Below are positions 1 through 11,576 of a DNA stretch of 41,381 nt, piece after piece. Below the pieces are notes generated by a model. That model was given only the letters and a program-made list of their open reading frames with translations. It did not search any database and was not told the origin of the DNA. Made by a program: the position numbers and the translations under genes. This stretch comes from Fragilaria crotonensis. Taxonomy: Eukaryota > Bacillariophyta > Fragilariophyceae > Fragilariales > Fragilariaceae. The first letter of the stretch is position 1. The number at the start of each line of letters is the position of its first letter. Location of the stretch: positions 1 through 41,381 of the forward strand of contig JAKSYS010000570.1 in assembly GCA_022925895.1 (NCBI GenBank). Reading direction: 5' to 3'.

Positions 1-2
1 CT

Positions 3-327
3 CTTTTCCGATCGCTTCGAGATATTTCCATCGTTGAAGACTCTACATGCGGCGGGTCAACCGTCGTCGAAGAAACAACCTATCTTTTGAAAGACGCCTC
101 TGCGTACAAGTACGCAGGTTCAGAAGTGGACGAGTCAACGATTAACTCAACGATCATCACGGAGATCAATCTGTCTTCTCAATGTGGACGAATCTATGAT
201 GACGTACGATGACACGCACGATAACACAGCTACGTCGGCGAGTTTCGACAAGACTGAAAAAGAATGGGACCTTCCCCAGAATTTACCCAAGTTTGTGAAG
301 GATTTGGCCGCGGCGCTGCGGGGGTGA
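3..327 (+). CDS. 3' end of an unrecognised gene (partial, cut by window edge)
   Basis: An open frame without a start runs from base 3 to a TGA at 210-212. A second frame takes over near 196-215 and runs on to a TGA at 325-327, ending in a hydrophobic/charged tail (EWDLPQNLPKFVKDLAAALRG minus its last residue). The two pieces read as one C-terminus if a frame change lies near 205, like the other single-base breaks in this window. No domain was recognised. The start lies left of the window. It could also be a chance open frame, because no conserved motif supports it. Confidence 0.3.
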
Positions 328-929
328 TTGAGGACGTTGGCAACTGCAGCTCGTACACTCTTGAGCAGGCTCGGCAAGTTGAATGGGTGGAAACCTTGAA
401 ATACGTGCTAGCGATGCATTGCGTTCCATGGCGCCGGCAAGTCGTCGTCGCAGCACTCGAGATCGCTAAGCAGGGTGAAAGTTCAGTTTCGTCTCAACAC
501 AGAAGTCATGTTTTTGCTGTGATACATGAATGTGTATCATTATTATACCAAAGGCAATGGGTTTACCGCGATGATCGTTAAAGAACAAGTACTGGGAAAT
601 GAAGCAGGTTCCTGCGGTAGTTGTATTCGTGACATGCTGAAAGTACTGCATCCGTGGAGGTTTAGCCGTTTCCAGTGGCATATCCGCCTTCTCTTCATAT
701 AAAAATGTAAGCTTACGTAGTTATATAGTCGTATCAACGTCTTTGGTTCCAGTGTGCAAGGGAGATTAGTAAGACACACAAGGCCTCCATGACCGAGGAG
801 TGCGCATTGATACGCCGCGAGTACCGAAGGATACCAGCCCGCAACATGGACGCAGTTTTGCCAATGCAAAACAACAGACCGTCACGTTTACCCATCGTTG
901 TATTGGTTCAAGGGCGAGTTGCCGTTGTC
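328..929. other. Gene-less stretch
   Basis: Only short overlapping open frames on both strands are seen, none with recognisable protein character. No repeat, tRNA or inverted repeat was noticed. It would contain the 3' ends of the flanking genes. Confidence 0.4.
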
Positions 930-2239
930 TCATATTTTGTATATCACGCCATCACGCTCGCCCACCATGATATAGCTTTGACTGGAAAGCACATCTAAGC
1001 AATGATCCAGCTCCACTGGAGTAAATTCCGGCACCTTGGCGATCAGAGCCTGTCGTGTCACCGATTCGCCGTTTGCCTGGAGTAGTTGGGTCAAACGTTC
1101 ATTGAAGGATCTCTGGCGACTGTGAAGCATTGTTTGCAAAACGTGGGTTAGAAGCAATATTCAAACGCCATGCAAAAGCAGAAGTAACGCCGAACAAAAC
1201 GTACGATTCATCTACTACAACAACAGGTGTCACTTTTGGAGCAGACTTTGTTTCTCCGACAATGTCACTGACAAAGGTCTGTCGTACATTCATGTCCTGG
1301 TCGAAGACTTGTCGCAGCGGAACCCGACGTGACGACGCCAGCGGCAGTTTGAAGTGACCCACCGGTGACTTGATGGAAGCCAACTTCTGTTTCATCACCG
1401 CAGAAGCGGGGCGTGTCCTGACAAGAACCTGCGAGGGTTTAGAAAGTGATGGTTTGGAAGTCGAGGGGCGGTGGATGGCGCGTGCCTGAGGGGGGTGATT
1501 TTCGTCCTTGGCATTCAGCGTCTGGAAACAAGAGGGATTGTTAGAATTTTGTGGTTTCCTCTTGTGAGGCTTTGCTGAGAGCATCGAAGTGCTATTGTTC
1601 GTGACGGCCTTGTTCTCGGTCCTTGCTTGCAGAGGCTTCTGTGTTTTACACTCATGGCTGTCCCTTTTCTTGACTGCAAAGGAGTGCGTCGCAGACGAGA
1701 TGGGATTTGGCAGGGGTGATATATTCGGAGGATTAGGGGAAATGATAATGTAGGCAACAGGGGGTTTGATGGAGGACGGCTTTGCAGTTGCAGGCTGTTC
1801 TGATCCCAGGGTCATTCGTACAGTTGAGGCCTTGGTGGGCGTAGGGAGGTCGTCAGCTGGCGTGTTTGACGACGCCAAAACATGGCGTCCAGGCGAGGGC
1901 GATACCTTGCGACGCTTCTTCGTCGCCGTCGTCATTTGATTGGAATGATCAGAAGGACCAGGAGTCATGGTGGCTTTGGCAGGAGAGGCTCTATACAAAT
2001 CTCGCCCTCGTCTAGAGCGCGAGGTGCGTTCCAATTCAGCGTGCGGTTGGATGAAGTCTAGGTCTACCTTGGTATCACTCCCGAGCCGAGAATGTACTGA
2101 CGTCGACCGTTTCGATATAGCCATACTGGCAGTGATCGATCTTGACGATTCGAGCGACGCCACCTGGGCGATTGATGCCAGCCCAAGTACGAGGTTCGAC
2201 ATGAACCAGTTGACCAACTTGATACTCTGTGTTGGACAT
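930..2239 (-). CDS. Nuclear-type protein: N-terminal Tudor/BAH-like module, disordered basic middle, C-terminal winged helix
   Basis: The chosen start is the ATG at 2237-2239, opening MSNTEYQVGQLVHVEPR. It is followed by RTWAGINRPGGVARI and, after two single-base frame breaks (about 2099 and 2081), a YILGSG...DFIQPHAELE segment. This module recurs in stramenopile nuclear proteins and looks Tudor/BAH-like. The middle (about 300 residues) is rich in Ser, Pro, Thr and Lys with an NLS-like TKKRRK. An 85-bp intron (1120-1204, donor GTACGT, branch CTAAC, acceptor CACAG) joins to exon 2, which encodes a winged-helix-like end (FTPVELDHCLDVL, ending SYIMVGERDGVIYKI) similar in layout to the C-terminal winged helix of MCM proteins. 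The function is inferred to be chromatin- or replication-linked. The exact family is not recognised. The intron call is strong and the product call is weak. Confidence 0.6.
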
Positions 2240-2745
2240 GTTAGATTATTCTCAAGCACAAATAAATATGAAACCAATGAATGCTTCCTTTGACGCTCGG
2301 TGCAGTAGCAGCAGGGAGACTCAATGAACCAAATGGTAGTACGAAAGCACAAAACACAGTGGACTTCGTTGATGGTACGTCGAGTGGATGTTGGGAATGG
2401 TGTTGATTGTATCTTGTATGTACTGTATGTATTACAGCTGAGGTTCGCTACATTATGAATTACTCGTATACTCGTACTCGTACACTTATATAACCTGGAC
2501 GCAGGCTGTCAAAGGTAACGGTTGTTTTCCAGTTTGAATTGCTGCACCAGGTACTGTGGTACGAGGGACTTGCTTTTCCTACGAAGTACCGAAACAGAGT
2601 ACCAGAAGCTACAGCACAAGTACATGGTTGAAAAGACTCATGGTCTCATGCTCATGGCAACTCCACTTGTACTGCAGTACTGGAGTACACACTACATGTA
2701 CTGGTACTCCAGCTCTCCATGCTTTTGGCATTCTATCATAGACTT
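2240..2745. other. Intergenic stretch rich in GTAC words
   Basis: No gene is seen. The stretch carries many GTAC tetramers (for example at 2465-2490, 2550-2620 and 2670-2710), part of a window-wide pattern of GTAC-rich spacers. Confidence 0.5.
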
Positions 2746-2749
2746 TCTA

Positions 2750-3960
2750 CGAACAGTCGAACTGCTAAGTGCAGACCGACCACTAGAGTAGAGATGCAGC
2801 CACCATCGCAGCTGCCACGTCTGCGATGTGCTGATGATGGACAATCAATAGAATGGGCACCTCCTTGGTGATATAATCCACCAGCCAGGAAGTGTGAACC
2901 ATGGTGGACATCTGTCCCATTCATGCAGTTGCAGCTCTTGTGAATGCCATTAATGCCCAAACCATGCCACTCTTGTCTAAACCACTGCTGAGCATTGTAC
3001 AAGTGGGCAAATGCATGCATCCAATCAATATCCTAAAAGCTCTATGACACAAGGCTCAATTACTCAGTTACAGGAAAGCAGCTAACAGTTAAGCATTGTT
3101 GAGCTGCATTGGTGCACAGTCTGAGGTGCCAGCAGCGTGGCCGCCTTATGGATATCAGGTCATGGTCCTGAGGCAATCATGAAGATGAACCAATGATGGA
3201 CTCACTCCCAAAGTCAACACTCTCAGAGCAACCTCTTGCAAGATGGGGCATCAGTCAATGTCCACAAGGTAGGCAGGTGAAAATCTAATTCCAGGACTGC
3301 TGTGGAACAACAATACCTGACCACAGCAGCAGTTCAGACCAAACTTCTTCGTCCGACCACAATGGAATTTCCCCGTGCTACATCGGAATTGTTGCATTTT
3401 TTGGAGATGCTTTGTGTACTATCCATCTGAGTATGCCAGCATCAATGGCACTAGAAGCATCCATAGTTTGCTGCATTCACATTTGCAAAGCCCTGGGCAA
3501 TAGATTCCTGAATGGCATGCTGATCAGCTGGGTATGATATTTCAAACATTGGGTGTCTGCCTGTTAATTGAATCAACAACATCCCAGAAGAAGCTGTTCA
3601 TTGTGTCCGGCAGTGTGACCAATACCATATATAGTCAACCATCAAATGACACATGAAGGGTGGATGTCTGGTGAAATCGGTCCGTTTGGGGCCTATCGAG
3701 GTGTGTGGTGGCATCTTCGATGTATTTACGAAGCTCGCTTGCTAGACGTTTGAATGTACTGTACTTCATTCGATATGCCCTCCCAAAGTACGCTTCTCCA
3801 AGTTCCTTGCGAATATCGTGAACAGACCTTCTGGTTCGCAGTTGAAATGTCCGTCCAGGCAAAGATCCAAGTTTCATTGCCCTTTGCATTCTCTTTCACA
3901 ATGCTCGGCCACGCACGAATAGAAGTGCTACAACTACGAGTGCCGTGACATTTTGCAACT
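2750..3960 (-). pseudogene. Decayed PIF/Harbinger-type transposase
   Basis: Reading the minus strand from about 3890, the N-terminal part keeps the family's helical lead-in (LGEAYFGRAYRMKYSTFKRL) and, after a stop, NSFFWDVVDSINRQTP. Further on come fragments of the DDE region in shifting frames (a GAIDG-like AIDAGI near 3440, then a KFGLNC-like segment near 3350), and a tail near 2740-3020 (MHAFAHLYNAQQWF). Several stops and frame changes are present in every frame, so this copy cannot encode a full enzyme. It is much more degraded than the Harbinger element at 33254-36899 and belongs to a different lineage. No terminal inverted repeats were found. The ends given are approximate. Confidence 0.6.
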
Positions 3961-4470
3961 GACACTGCTGAATGCTCCATTCAATCTGATGAATATGATG
4001 CTAATTGTCTGGGCTGGTGCATTTTGCTAACGTTGATTTATATTTTAAGTGATTCAATCAAGCACTCACCATCGACCTCGTAAGTCGTGAAACCTTGCAC
4101 CTTCGATCCTGCTTTTTGTATTGACGTATGGACACAGCATGGACGACGACTTCAAAGGACAAAAATCGATTCGTTCGATCACTTGGAAACTCGGATCCAA
4201 TTTGCGTTGTGTGCTACCGGTAGTAGACACCGCCTGATCATGGAAACAAGCAGAAATTTGCAGATTGTCTATTGCACTATTGCAACCGGATGATCGATGT
4301 ATTCAAGTGCCCAACAGGATCTAAGTGTTCGTCTCCGAAAAGTGGACGGGGAAATCAAAAGAGGACTCCCGACGTTGACGATAGCCCGCATCCTCTAAAA
4401 CATTTTGCAAAAGTGGCAAACCTGTCATTCAATACTCCGCTCTGGAGTTCCAGAGAACGGCCAGTATATC
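3961..4470. other. Gene-less stretch
   Basis: Short unrelated open frames only. Nothing recognised. Confidence 0.4.
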
Positions 4471-5039
4471 TTAATATGTCCTACGACTAAATCTGGAATT
4501 CTTAACTGATAGAACCGGCGGCGTTTCGTTTGGAATATGCCGTGCCAGGGGCGGTTGGATCTCTTCAAGATTGTAATCAGTTCGAAGCGCTTCGTCTCGA
4601 ATCTTCGAATTGCGAGGCAACATGTTGATTGCATGTTGTTTCATCACCAGCTTGCAAGCCAGATCGTGTTGACGGGCATTGTGCTGTTCAAATCGTCCGA
4701 TGACGTGGTTCCGTCAATTTCGTATCGCCTTTGCTTTTCTTCCTCCGAAATGGGCTCCTTCATTTTAGGTGCATCCAATGCACGAATCACCAAATCCAGA
4801 GACTTGTCGCGCTGGCCGGTGGATGATGACGACCCCTTCTTTTTCTTGCTGCTGGCCGTGCTACTCGTTTTGCTGCTGAATTTGGTCGGTTTCCCCTTGG
4901 GGGCAGCTGCCTTGGAGCTTTGGAATCGAATAGTTGTGTCAGTGAGACTAGCGGTAGTGGGACGGAGGCGCCCAAGACTGCCTGGGGTACCAATGGCGGC
5001 CACAGCAGCAGCGGAGAGGCGGGTCAGAGGCGACGACAT
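4471..5039 (-). CDS. Mitochondrial protein, probably a large-subunit mitoribosomal protein (mL40-like)
   Basis: The ATG at 5037-5039 opens a typical mitochondrial presequence (MSSPLTRLSAAAVAAIGTP, rich in Ala, Ser, Arg and free of acids), then a Lys/Ser-rich linker. The conserved part follows: EEEKQRRYEI, then, after a single-base break near 4714 (one more G in the run restores it), RNHVIGRFEQHNARQHDLAC and MKQHAINMLPRN, then an acidic/proline tail ending at TAA 4471-4473. The RFxxHN...HDLACK pattern is what I associate with mL40/MRPL40-type proteins. It would act in mitochondrial translation. The targeting call is firmer than the family call. It is divergent from the RS-rich gene starting at 5562. 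Confidence 0.55.
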
Positions 5040-5561
5040 CGTGGTGTAAAATTGATCACAGTGATTGTGTGGATGTGGAGAGTTGATTGTTCGGAATGTA
5101 CCAGTAGAGTAGTTGTACTTGTACTGAGTACGAAATACCTCTGTAGTAGCACTACAGCAGTGCCTGGTACTTGTATCCCTTTTTTATGCTCGAGGCTCTA
5201 CTGATATATGTATGCTGTTGTGCATACAACGAGAAGTCAGACAAACTGGGGAGTATAGGCGTAGTACTTGTACTCCTTAAATACTACAATTACCTCAATA
5301 TCGAACTCGTAATCTCACAGACATGGGACTGGGAAAGGGACGTGGGAGACAAGCGGGAAACACGCTAAAAGGCGGACAAGGAACATCTGCTGTCTGTCTG
5401 AGAGTGAAAAGAACTTGCAAGTGTGGACTGTTGACTGACCCAACATATACTCAGTATTGTATTGGTAATCAGCTCGAGACAAAACTTCTGGTGCTGAAGG
5501 GCTGAAGCTGATTTCATGACCGTATCCCAAACTGTAAATCAACGCAGCCTCAAACACACCA
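5040..5561. other. Divergent promoter region between two genes
   Basis: No gene is seen. It separates the minus-strand mitochondrial gene from the plus-strand RS-rich gene, so it should hold both promoters. It is rich in GTAC words (5098-5175 and 5260-5275). Confidence 0.45.
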
Positions 5562-6935
5562 ATGTCTTCGTATGCAAACTCAGAAGCTTGCAAGAGTGAC
5601 ATCGCCACAGTCTGCTCTGGGTCAGTGACTGAGGATATTGAGACCTCGAGTCTCGACTTGAATGTATCTCACGCGTCAATCAACGTCCTTCCCTCGCCAA
5701 CCTCAGAGCGAGTTGTTTTGATGACTGGATCAATTCTCAGAAGATCTGTCGAGTTTGATCCATCCTCTTTCACTCCGTTCCAAAAACAGGCTTCCCATAC
5801 TCTCCCCCAAACAATTGCTTCAGATGTTGCTGCAACCTCTCCACCGCATCCGCTTCCTAACCAAGCTCCAGACCATTCCACGACAACACGATGGAACGAC
5901 ATGGGTCCTCCGCTCTCCAGAGCCCTGTTGATGCAGAGTCTTCAGTCCACAACAGGGAGTGCCACTGGGTCAAGAGCTGGGTCTGTCAAATCGTATGGTT
6001 CCAACACTGGCGCGAGTCAAAACAGTGATGTTGTCGCGCATGTCGACACTGATGACTGTGGTGGATCTCATGGGAAAGCGTGACCGATGGCCAATCTGTG
6101 CACAGTCAAGAAGATATTCGCAGCCAAACCGAAGCCGAACCTCAATATCACTGTCCCGGACCTGTTTCTAAGGACGATACAGAGAAGGAACCCAACTACT
6201 GCGACAGTAGTAGCGAGGATGGGACACATCCGTATCTTAAGAACGGAGCGTCTGGTGAGCATACGAATGGACGGACCAGTCCAGGTGGAACAATATACAA
6301 GGGAAAGGGAGTGCGCCGGTATCAGGGTCGCTACATGAATCTCCCACTGCAGCGATTTCGCCAAGACAATGCAGATGATGCTGACGTCCTTGACACAGTC
6401 GGAAGCAGACAAGGTCATGGAAGAACAGAGCCATCAACAACGTAATGGTGGAGGGTACGGGTACGATGATCACTGGCGGCGATCGCGATCGCAATCACCG
6501 CCAATGATGATTCGCAATAATCGAGTGCGGGGAAGAAGTCCAGTTCGGAAGAATGGATATCACGACAGCAATGCGAATGGGTACCACAACATGCCGAACA
6601 ATCATGCTACCGGGCGTCGGGGTGTGGCGGGGTATCACAACAATCATCGATCCCGAAGTCGCAGCATCAGTCCAGATGAAAGAAGGCCATCGACTAGACG
6701 CAAGCGATGGAATCATCCTGGCAGTTCATCCCCTCGCGATACTTGTCAGGGTAGCAACAACGGCAACAGTCGTCGTCGTCATCACCACAATAATAATCAT
6801 CATCACCATCATCATGCAACTGGTTGGAAGCGCAGCAGTGATTCCCCGCAGCCTTCGCGCAGTAACAGCCACGCTTCAGAATCTCCCCGACGAGCTCGGA
6901 AACGTCCAACTTCGCAAAGTCGTGGGCGTGTCTAA
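5562..6935 (+). CDS. RS-rich (SR-like) protein of unknown function
   Basis: It starts at ATG 5562 (MSSYANSEACKSD). The first 170 residues are Ser/Thr/Pro-rich and lack a domain I recognise. The frame breaks near 6076 (one more A in GGGAAAGCG restores it), continues as an acidic/Gly-rich segment (DDTEKEPNYCDSSSEDGTH), and changes back near 6389. The C-terminal 185 residues are basic and rich in RS/SR pairs (RRSRSQSPP, RSRSRSISPDE, ending SQSRGRV) with a His/Asn run (HHHNNNNHHHHHH). No RRM is visible, so it is an SR-related rather than a classical SR splicing factor. A nuclear, RNA-linked role is inferred from composition only. The two frame changes cancel, which fits sequencing indels. Confidence 0.55.
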
Positions 6936-7110
6936 CAACTAATGATAAGTGGGAGGCATTCTCTATTTCAGGATGGATTTCAAGACCCAACAATACTGCA
7001 GAGGAGTAGAGCCCTCGCAAGTTTTACTAGAGTAAATGGATTCAGATGGCTTCTAATGATTTAACCGCAGTACGTTTATCGCAGATACTCCGTAGTCTTT
7101 CCTGAATGAC

Positions 7111-8856
7111 TTAGTAAAGTCTCTTCTGGTAGCTGTGCAGACCGTGCACTCCTCCTTCCTTCTGAGCGGCCGGCGAACGAATCTCAAATCGCAACTTGTT
7201 GTTGTAGAGTTTTTCTTGAGCTTCTGCAACACTCAAGACTCCGGCATCTTGAAGCCCGTGGCGAATACCCGCCTTCAGGTATGGAATATAAGTTCGCAGT
7301 GTTCCTTTGTCCTGGACAGCGCCACTGACGCCCTGTGCTACCTTGACTGAATTTGCCGCTGAAGAATTCTCCCAAACATAGCGCTTCTCACTACCCTTGC
7401 TCATCGCCTCTAGACTCCCCATACCACGATAACGCTTCAATCGAACCCCATCTTGATAATAGTACTCACCAGGAGCCTCATCAGTACCGGCCAACATGCT
7501 TCCCATCATGACACATCCTGCACCAAGGCACAGGGCCTTCGTGATATGTCCAGTGGACTTGATTCCACCGTCTGCCACCACTGGAATCCCATGCTTCCGC
7601 GCGAATTTCGCCACATGGTACACCGCACTGGCTTGGGCCCGCCCGACGGCACAAATTTCCTGCGTCGTGCAAATGGATCCAATGCCCATACCGACGCGCA
7701 ATCCATGCGCCCCGGCCTGGATAAGATTCCAAGCCTGACCGGCAGTCACGACATTGCCGGCAATGACATCGATTTGGGGGTAAGTCGTGGTAAGGTGGTG
7801 GACAATTTCCAGCTGATATCTAGAATCGCCCTGTGACGAGTCGACGACAATGACATCGACGCCGGCTTCCACCAAGGCGTGGGCGCGGTCTCTGTCTTCG
7901 GGTCGCGTTCCAATAGCGGCCCCGACCAGCAATTGCTTGTTCGCGTCCTTGGAGGCGAGCGGAAAGTCCCGATTCTTTTGTAAATCGGTTCGGGCAATGA
8001 GTGCGACCAATTCGTCTTGTTCGTTAACAACAGGGAGCTTTCCCTTTTTGGAAGCCTTGAGGATTTCATTGGCATCGGCGAGGCTGACGCCATCTTTTGC
8101 GACAGTACAGGACTGGCGTGGAGTCATGAATTCTTGGATCGTGACGGTTGGGTCTTCAATGAAGGAAGTGTCGCGGTTCGAAATGATTCCCATCAAACGA
8201 CCACCCATCTTTCCAGTGTCGGTAATTGGGAAACTGGAAAATCCTAGTTCCGATTTGATGCGAAATACATCTTCAGCGGTGTTAGTTGGAGAGACAGACA
8301 GGATCAGTAATGACCGTTCTTGAATTTTTGACCTTTCTAACTTCTGCTGCTTGGTCGTCAATGGAGAAGTTTGAATGGATGATTCCTATGCCTCCTTGAA
8401 GAGCCATCATGATGGCCATTTTTGACTCTGTAACAGTGTCCATAGGGGATGAAACGAAGGGACTATTCAGACGAATGTTCTTCGTGAGCTGCGATGAAAT
8501 TTCAACTTCGTGAAGGGGGAAGTTGATGTGCCCTGGCATGATGATGATGTCATCGTAGCTGTATGCCACACAGGCTGGATTCTTAACAAAGACCTGCGTC
8601 GCGGTGTAACTACAGATTGGATTTGAGATCAAGGTTGAGATAACCAGTATATGTTTGTGATTCGGTTTTCATGTCAGGGCCAACGAATAACGATTCGTCA
8701 ATACTAGCGGTAGTGTCAGGTCATATCATACCGATCATGAGCAATCATAGTGTGCGATATGCCAAATTCCACAATTACTTACCCACAAGCTCCAGACTCC
8801 AGAGTCTCTTCGTCGAGCGGCAATAGAGCCTTTCCATTAAGAGTTGCGAGGGCCAT
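7111..8856 (-). CDS. Inosine-5'-monophosphate dehydrogenase (IMPDH)
   Basis: It catalyses IMP + NAD to XMP, the committed step of GTP synthesis. Exon 1 (8783-8856) starts at ATG 8856 ([17 protein letters not shown]). A 173-bp intron (8610-8782, donor GTAAGT, acceptor CTGTAG) follows. Exon 2 carries [26 protein letters not shown] and GGIGIIHSN of the barrel, then the two CBS repeats ([20 protein letters not shown]), then the catalytic flap with the active cysteine in [10 protein letters not shown], the phosphate-binding [13 protein letters not shown] and [15 protein letters not shown], and [10 protein letters not shown]. Length is about 520 residues, normal for eukaryotic IMPDH. One frame break near 8288 (after ITDPVCLS) separates the first 115 residues from the rest. 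All catalytic parts are present. The C-terminus shows no peroxisomal SKL signal. Confidence 0.93.
8610..8782 (-). other. Intron of the IMPDH gene
   Basis: Donor GTAAGT and acceptor CTGTAG on the minus strand. Splicing joins GGA GCT TGT GG to T TAC ACC and gives a continuous IMPDH N-terminus (SGACGYTATQVF). Confidence 0.8.
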
Positions 8857-9750
8857 GATCGATGAGGAGAAACGTTCGTCCCAACAAAGCTCAGGTATGC
8901 GACTGGTCTCTGTTAGGGAGGAAAATGAATTGTTTCGAAGGTGACTTGGGGGACTTTTTAGATTGACTGCGGGTCGCAGCGTCTGTACAGAGTGCGCGCA
9001 AAAATTGAAAAGGCATTCGGCATTCTGCACAAAAATGGATGGTGTCGGAATGAGCTCTTTCTGATGAGTCACGTGCAATCGTGCAGACCGTTCATCTGCA
9101 CTGTACGATATCATACCATGTGCAGGTACCGGTACTCCATTACGAAGGTACAGTATCATTTGAAACACACAACAGTACATAGAAAGCAATTCGCTTGCTA
9201 GCAGGTACAGGTACCCCAGTACAGAACTTGGTATGTTGATGCGTAGGTATAAGAAATATGCTTGGTGCTGATGAATGTCCAATGTTTTCCACATCTTCAT
9301 TCTTCATGTTTTGATTAAACTGTAATAATGTATACTTATCGGATATCAGTTAACGTGCAGTATCAAACATATATATACATCTGATGTATGGATATACAAT
9401 ATACAATAGTATTCTCCTATAACATTACAGCAGTATCAGTACTACTCAACTCACATCGTCAAGTTCCATCTGTCTCAAGTCTCAACGTCTCTCTTGAACC
9501 TCAAGCGCCAACATTTTTGAGTTTAGGTGCACGAACAAACGCCTTCGAGGTACAGTAGGGACCTGGTACTGGAGTATCAAGTACAATCTCGCTTGCTCAT
9601 TCAACGACGACCTTGGACTTCACCTGTCGCATCTCGCATCTCACAACCGAAAGCGACACGAAATACTGCGAGCACCAAGCGCCAAGTGCAGTATACAGAG
9701 TGTGGAGTCATCGATAAAGATACTTGTGCAATTCAAACGGACTCGGCACC
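8857..9750. other. Divergent intergenic region
   Basis: It lies between IMPDH (minus) and the transporter gene (plus) and should hold both promoters. It is rich in GTAC words at 9110-9240 and 9420-9590 and has an AT-rich TATA-like tract at 9365-9410. No gene was supported here. Confidence 0.45.
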
Positions 9751-11320
9751 ATGTTATCGATCCTGCTCTCCGCTGCCAAAGTTTTCTTGCCGGACTGGCC
9801 AGAATGGTACGTTGTACGGTTGGTTGAGTGCTTCGCCTGACGACAATCCTACACGATGACTGACCATTAATCTCCAGGGCCTTGGATGTTCTCCTCATCA
9901 TGACTGGACTCTTGATATTCACTCTCGCAGTCTCTTCATTTTATGTTCCTGATGACGAGAAAGAAAAATCGGTAAAAGGTGCCGATGTGGCTACAGGTGT
10001 CAAAACCCACAAGGTCCTACACAAGGAATTCGATGCCTTCCGTCACCAGTACATGACAGTCTACGCCGTCATCATGCTCGCTGATTGGATGCAAGGTACT
10101 CACATGTATACCTTGTACTTGTCCTACGGCGTCAACATATCAGCTCTCTTCTTGACTGGATTCTTGAGCGGCGCCTTATTTGCTCCCTTTTTAGGATCGG
10201 CCGTTGACAAGTTCGGTCGAAAGCGTGCTTGTATCGTCTATTGTGTTCTGGAGGTCATGATTAATCTCATGGAACACTCGACCGACTTTTCCACCCTCCT
10301 TGCGGGACGAGTCCTGGGAGAATTTCCACCAATCTGCTCTTTCGGCATTTGAAAGTTGGATGACGACAGAACATCGCAAGCGCGGTTTCCCGGAAGACTG
10401 GCTCACGCACCTACTCGGAAGCGTCCATGGTCACGGGAGTACTGCAGTCTTGGCGGGGATTGTCGCGCAAGTGCTAGAAGACTGGTTCGGACAAATTGGA
10501 CCATTTCAGGGTGCCATTGGATTGACGGTGCTGGCGTTACTACTTGTCCTGCGGTGGGAAGAAATTATGGTGAAGAAGAAAAGCAAGAAGGTGATACCAC
10601 TGAAGCTAGCGTGTACACTCAGTTCATTCATGGATGGACGACAACCATCTCAGACTCTCGCGTTTGGAGAATCGGAATGACTCAGGCACTAAGTGAGGGC
10701 AATGTATACAGTAAGTTCTTGTGTCGTCGACGCATTCTGGACTGCATCTGCCTGGAGTCTCACAACGTAATCGCTTGAAGTTTGTCTTTATGTGGGTCCC
10801 AACACTGTTGTCTCAAAACCCTCCTGGTGGTGTTCCCACTGGTTGTGTGTTTTCCGCTCTCATGATGGCCATCACCATGGGAGGAATCGTTTTCCTCCAT
10901 TCCACGCCCTTGTTTCGTTCCTGACGTCCAAGGCCATTGGCTCAAGTTTCCGCATCGATTATCTACTTGGTCGCATCCATCAGTATGGCCGTCCCGGCGT
11001 CATGCTTGTCGGGTTTCATGGACGGCGATTGTTTCCATAAGATCATTGTCGCATTTATGGTTATGGAATTCTGTGTCGGACTCTTCATGCCTGTTGCTGG
11101 AACTCTCCGATCCAAATATGTTCCTGATGCCTTGCAAGGGGCCATTTTAAACATTTTTCGATTGCCCCTTAATGCCATTGTTGTGGCTGGGACTCATGCA
11201 ACCGACGTGTTGGATCATTCGGTAGTTTTCTCGCTTGTCAGCGGATGCTTGTTTTTGGCCGCTGTGTTGCAAGCGTCTCTAATCATCGGGCACGAAGATA
11301 AGAAATCAAAGAAAGATTAG
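9751..11320 (+). CDS. MFSD5/MOT2-type molybdate-anion transporter (major facilitator family)
   Basis: It is an integral membrane carrier expected to move molybdate. Exon 1 (9751-9806, MLSILLSAAKVFLPDWPE) is followed by a 71-bp intron (9807-9877, GTACGT...CCAG). Exon 2 has the family's hallmarks: MLADWMQGTHMYTLYLSYG, FLSGALFAPFLGSAVDKFGR (MFS motif A-like DKFGRKR), AGRVLG then a TNLLFSAFESW equivalent. A 70-bp intron (10711-10780, GTAAGT...GAAG) leads to exon 3: FVFMWVPTLLSQNPPGG, MEFCVGLFMPVAGTL, ILNIFRLPLNAIVV. At least seven single-base breaks lie at about 10319, 10341, 10407, 10440, 10562, 10700, 10890 and 10946. In most, one extra base in a short run restores the family reading. About 480 residues are expected. 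It is either heavily mis-sequenced or a recent pseudogene. Confidence 0.8.
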
Positions 11321-11576
11321 AAACACATTAGAATCAAGGCCTGCTTACGTCTCTTGGCGAATTTGCTGTTTGCATTTGTACAACAACACTGTTCTATTTG
11401 GCGTCTAGTTCTACACTCCATGTTGTCGTCACGGCTCTAGATTCCGAAGCCACTGCGGATTGATTCCTCTGATAGTGGTCGTTGTCATGTGGCTTCAAAC
11501 AGTCTATCCAACCCTCGCTCTTGTTCATTGATGCGGGTCTGCAATCACTCTCGCTCTCTCTACAACATGACAAATC

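Noticed and set aside
6087-6338. Alternative plus-strand frame inside the RS-rich gene
   Set aside because: The neighbouring frame has the composition of the rest of the protein (acidic, Ser/Gly-rich) and links both halves. This one does not.
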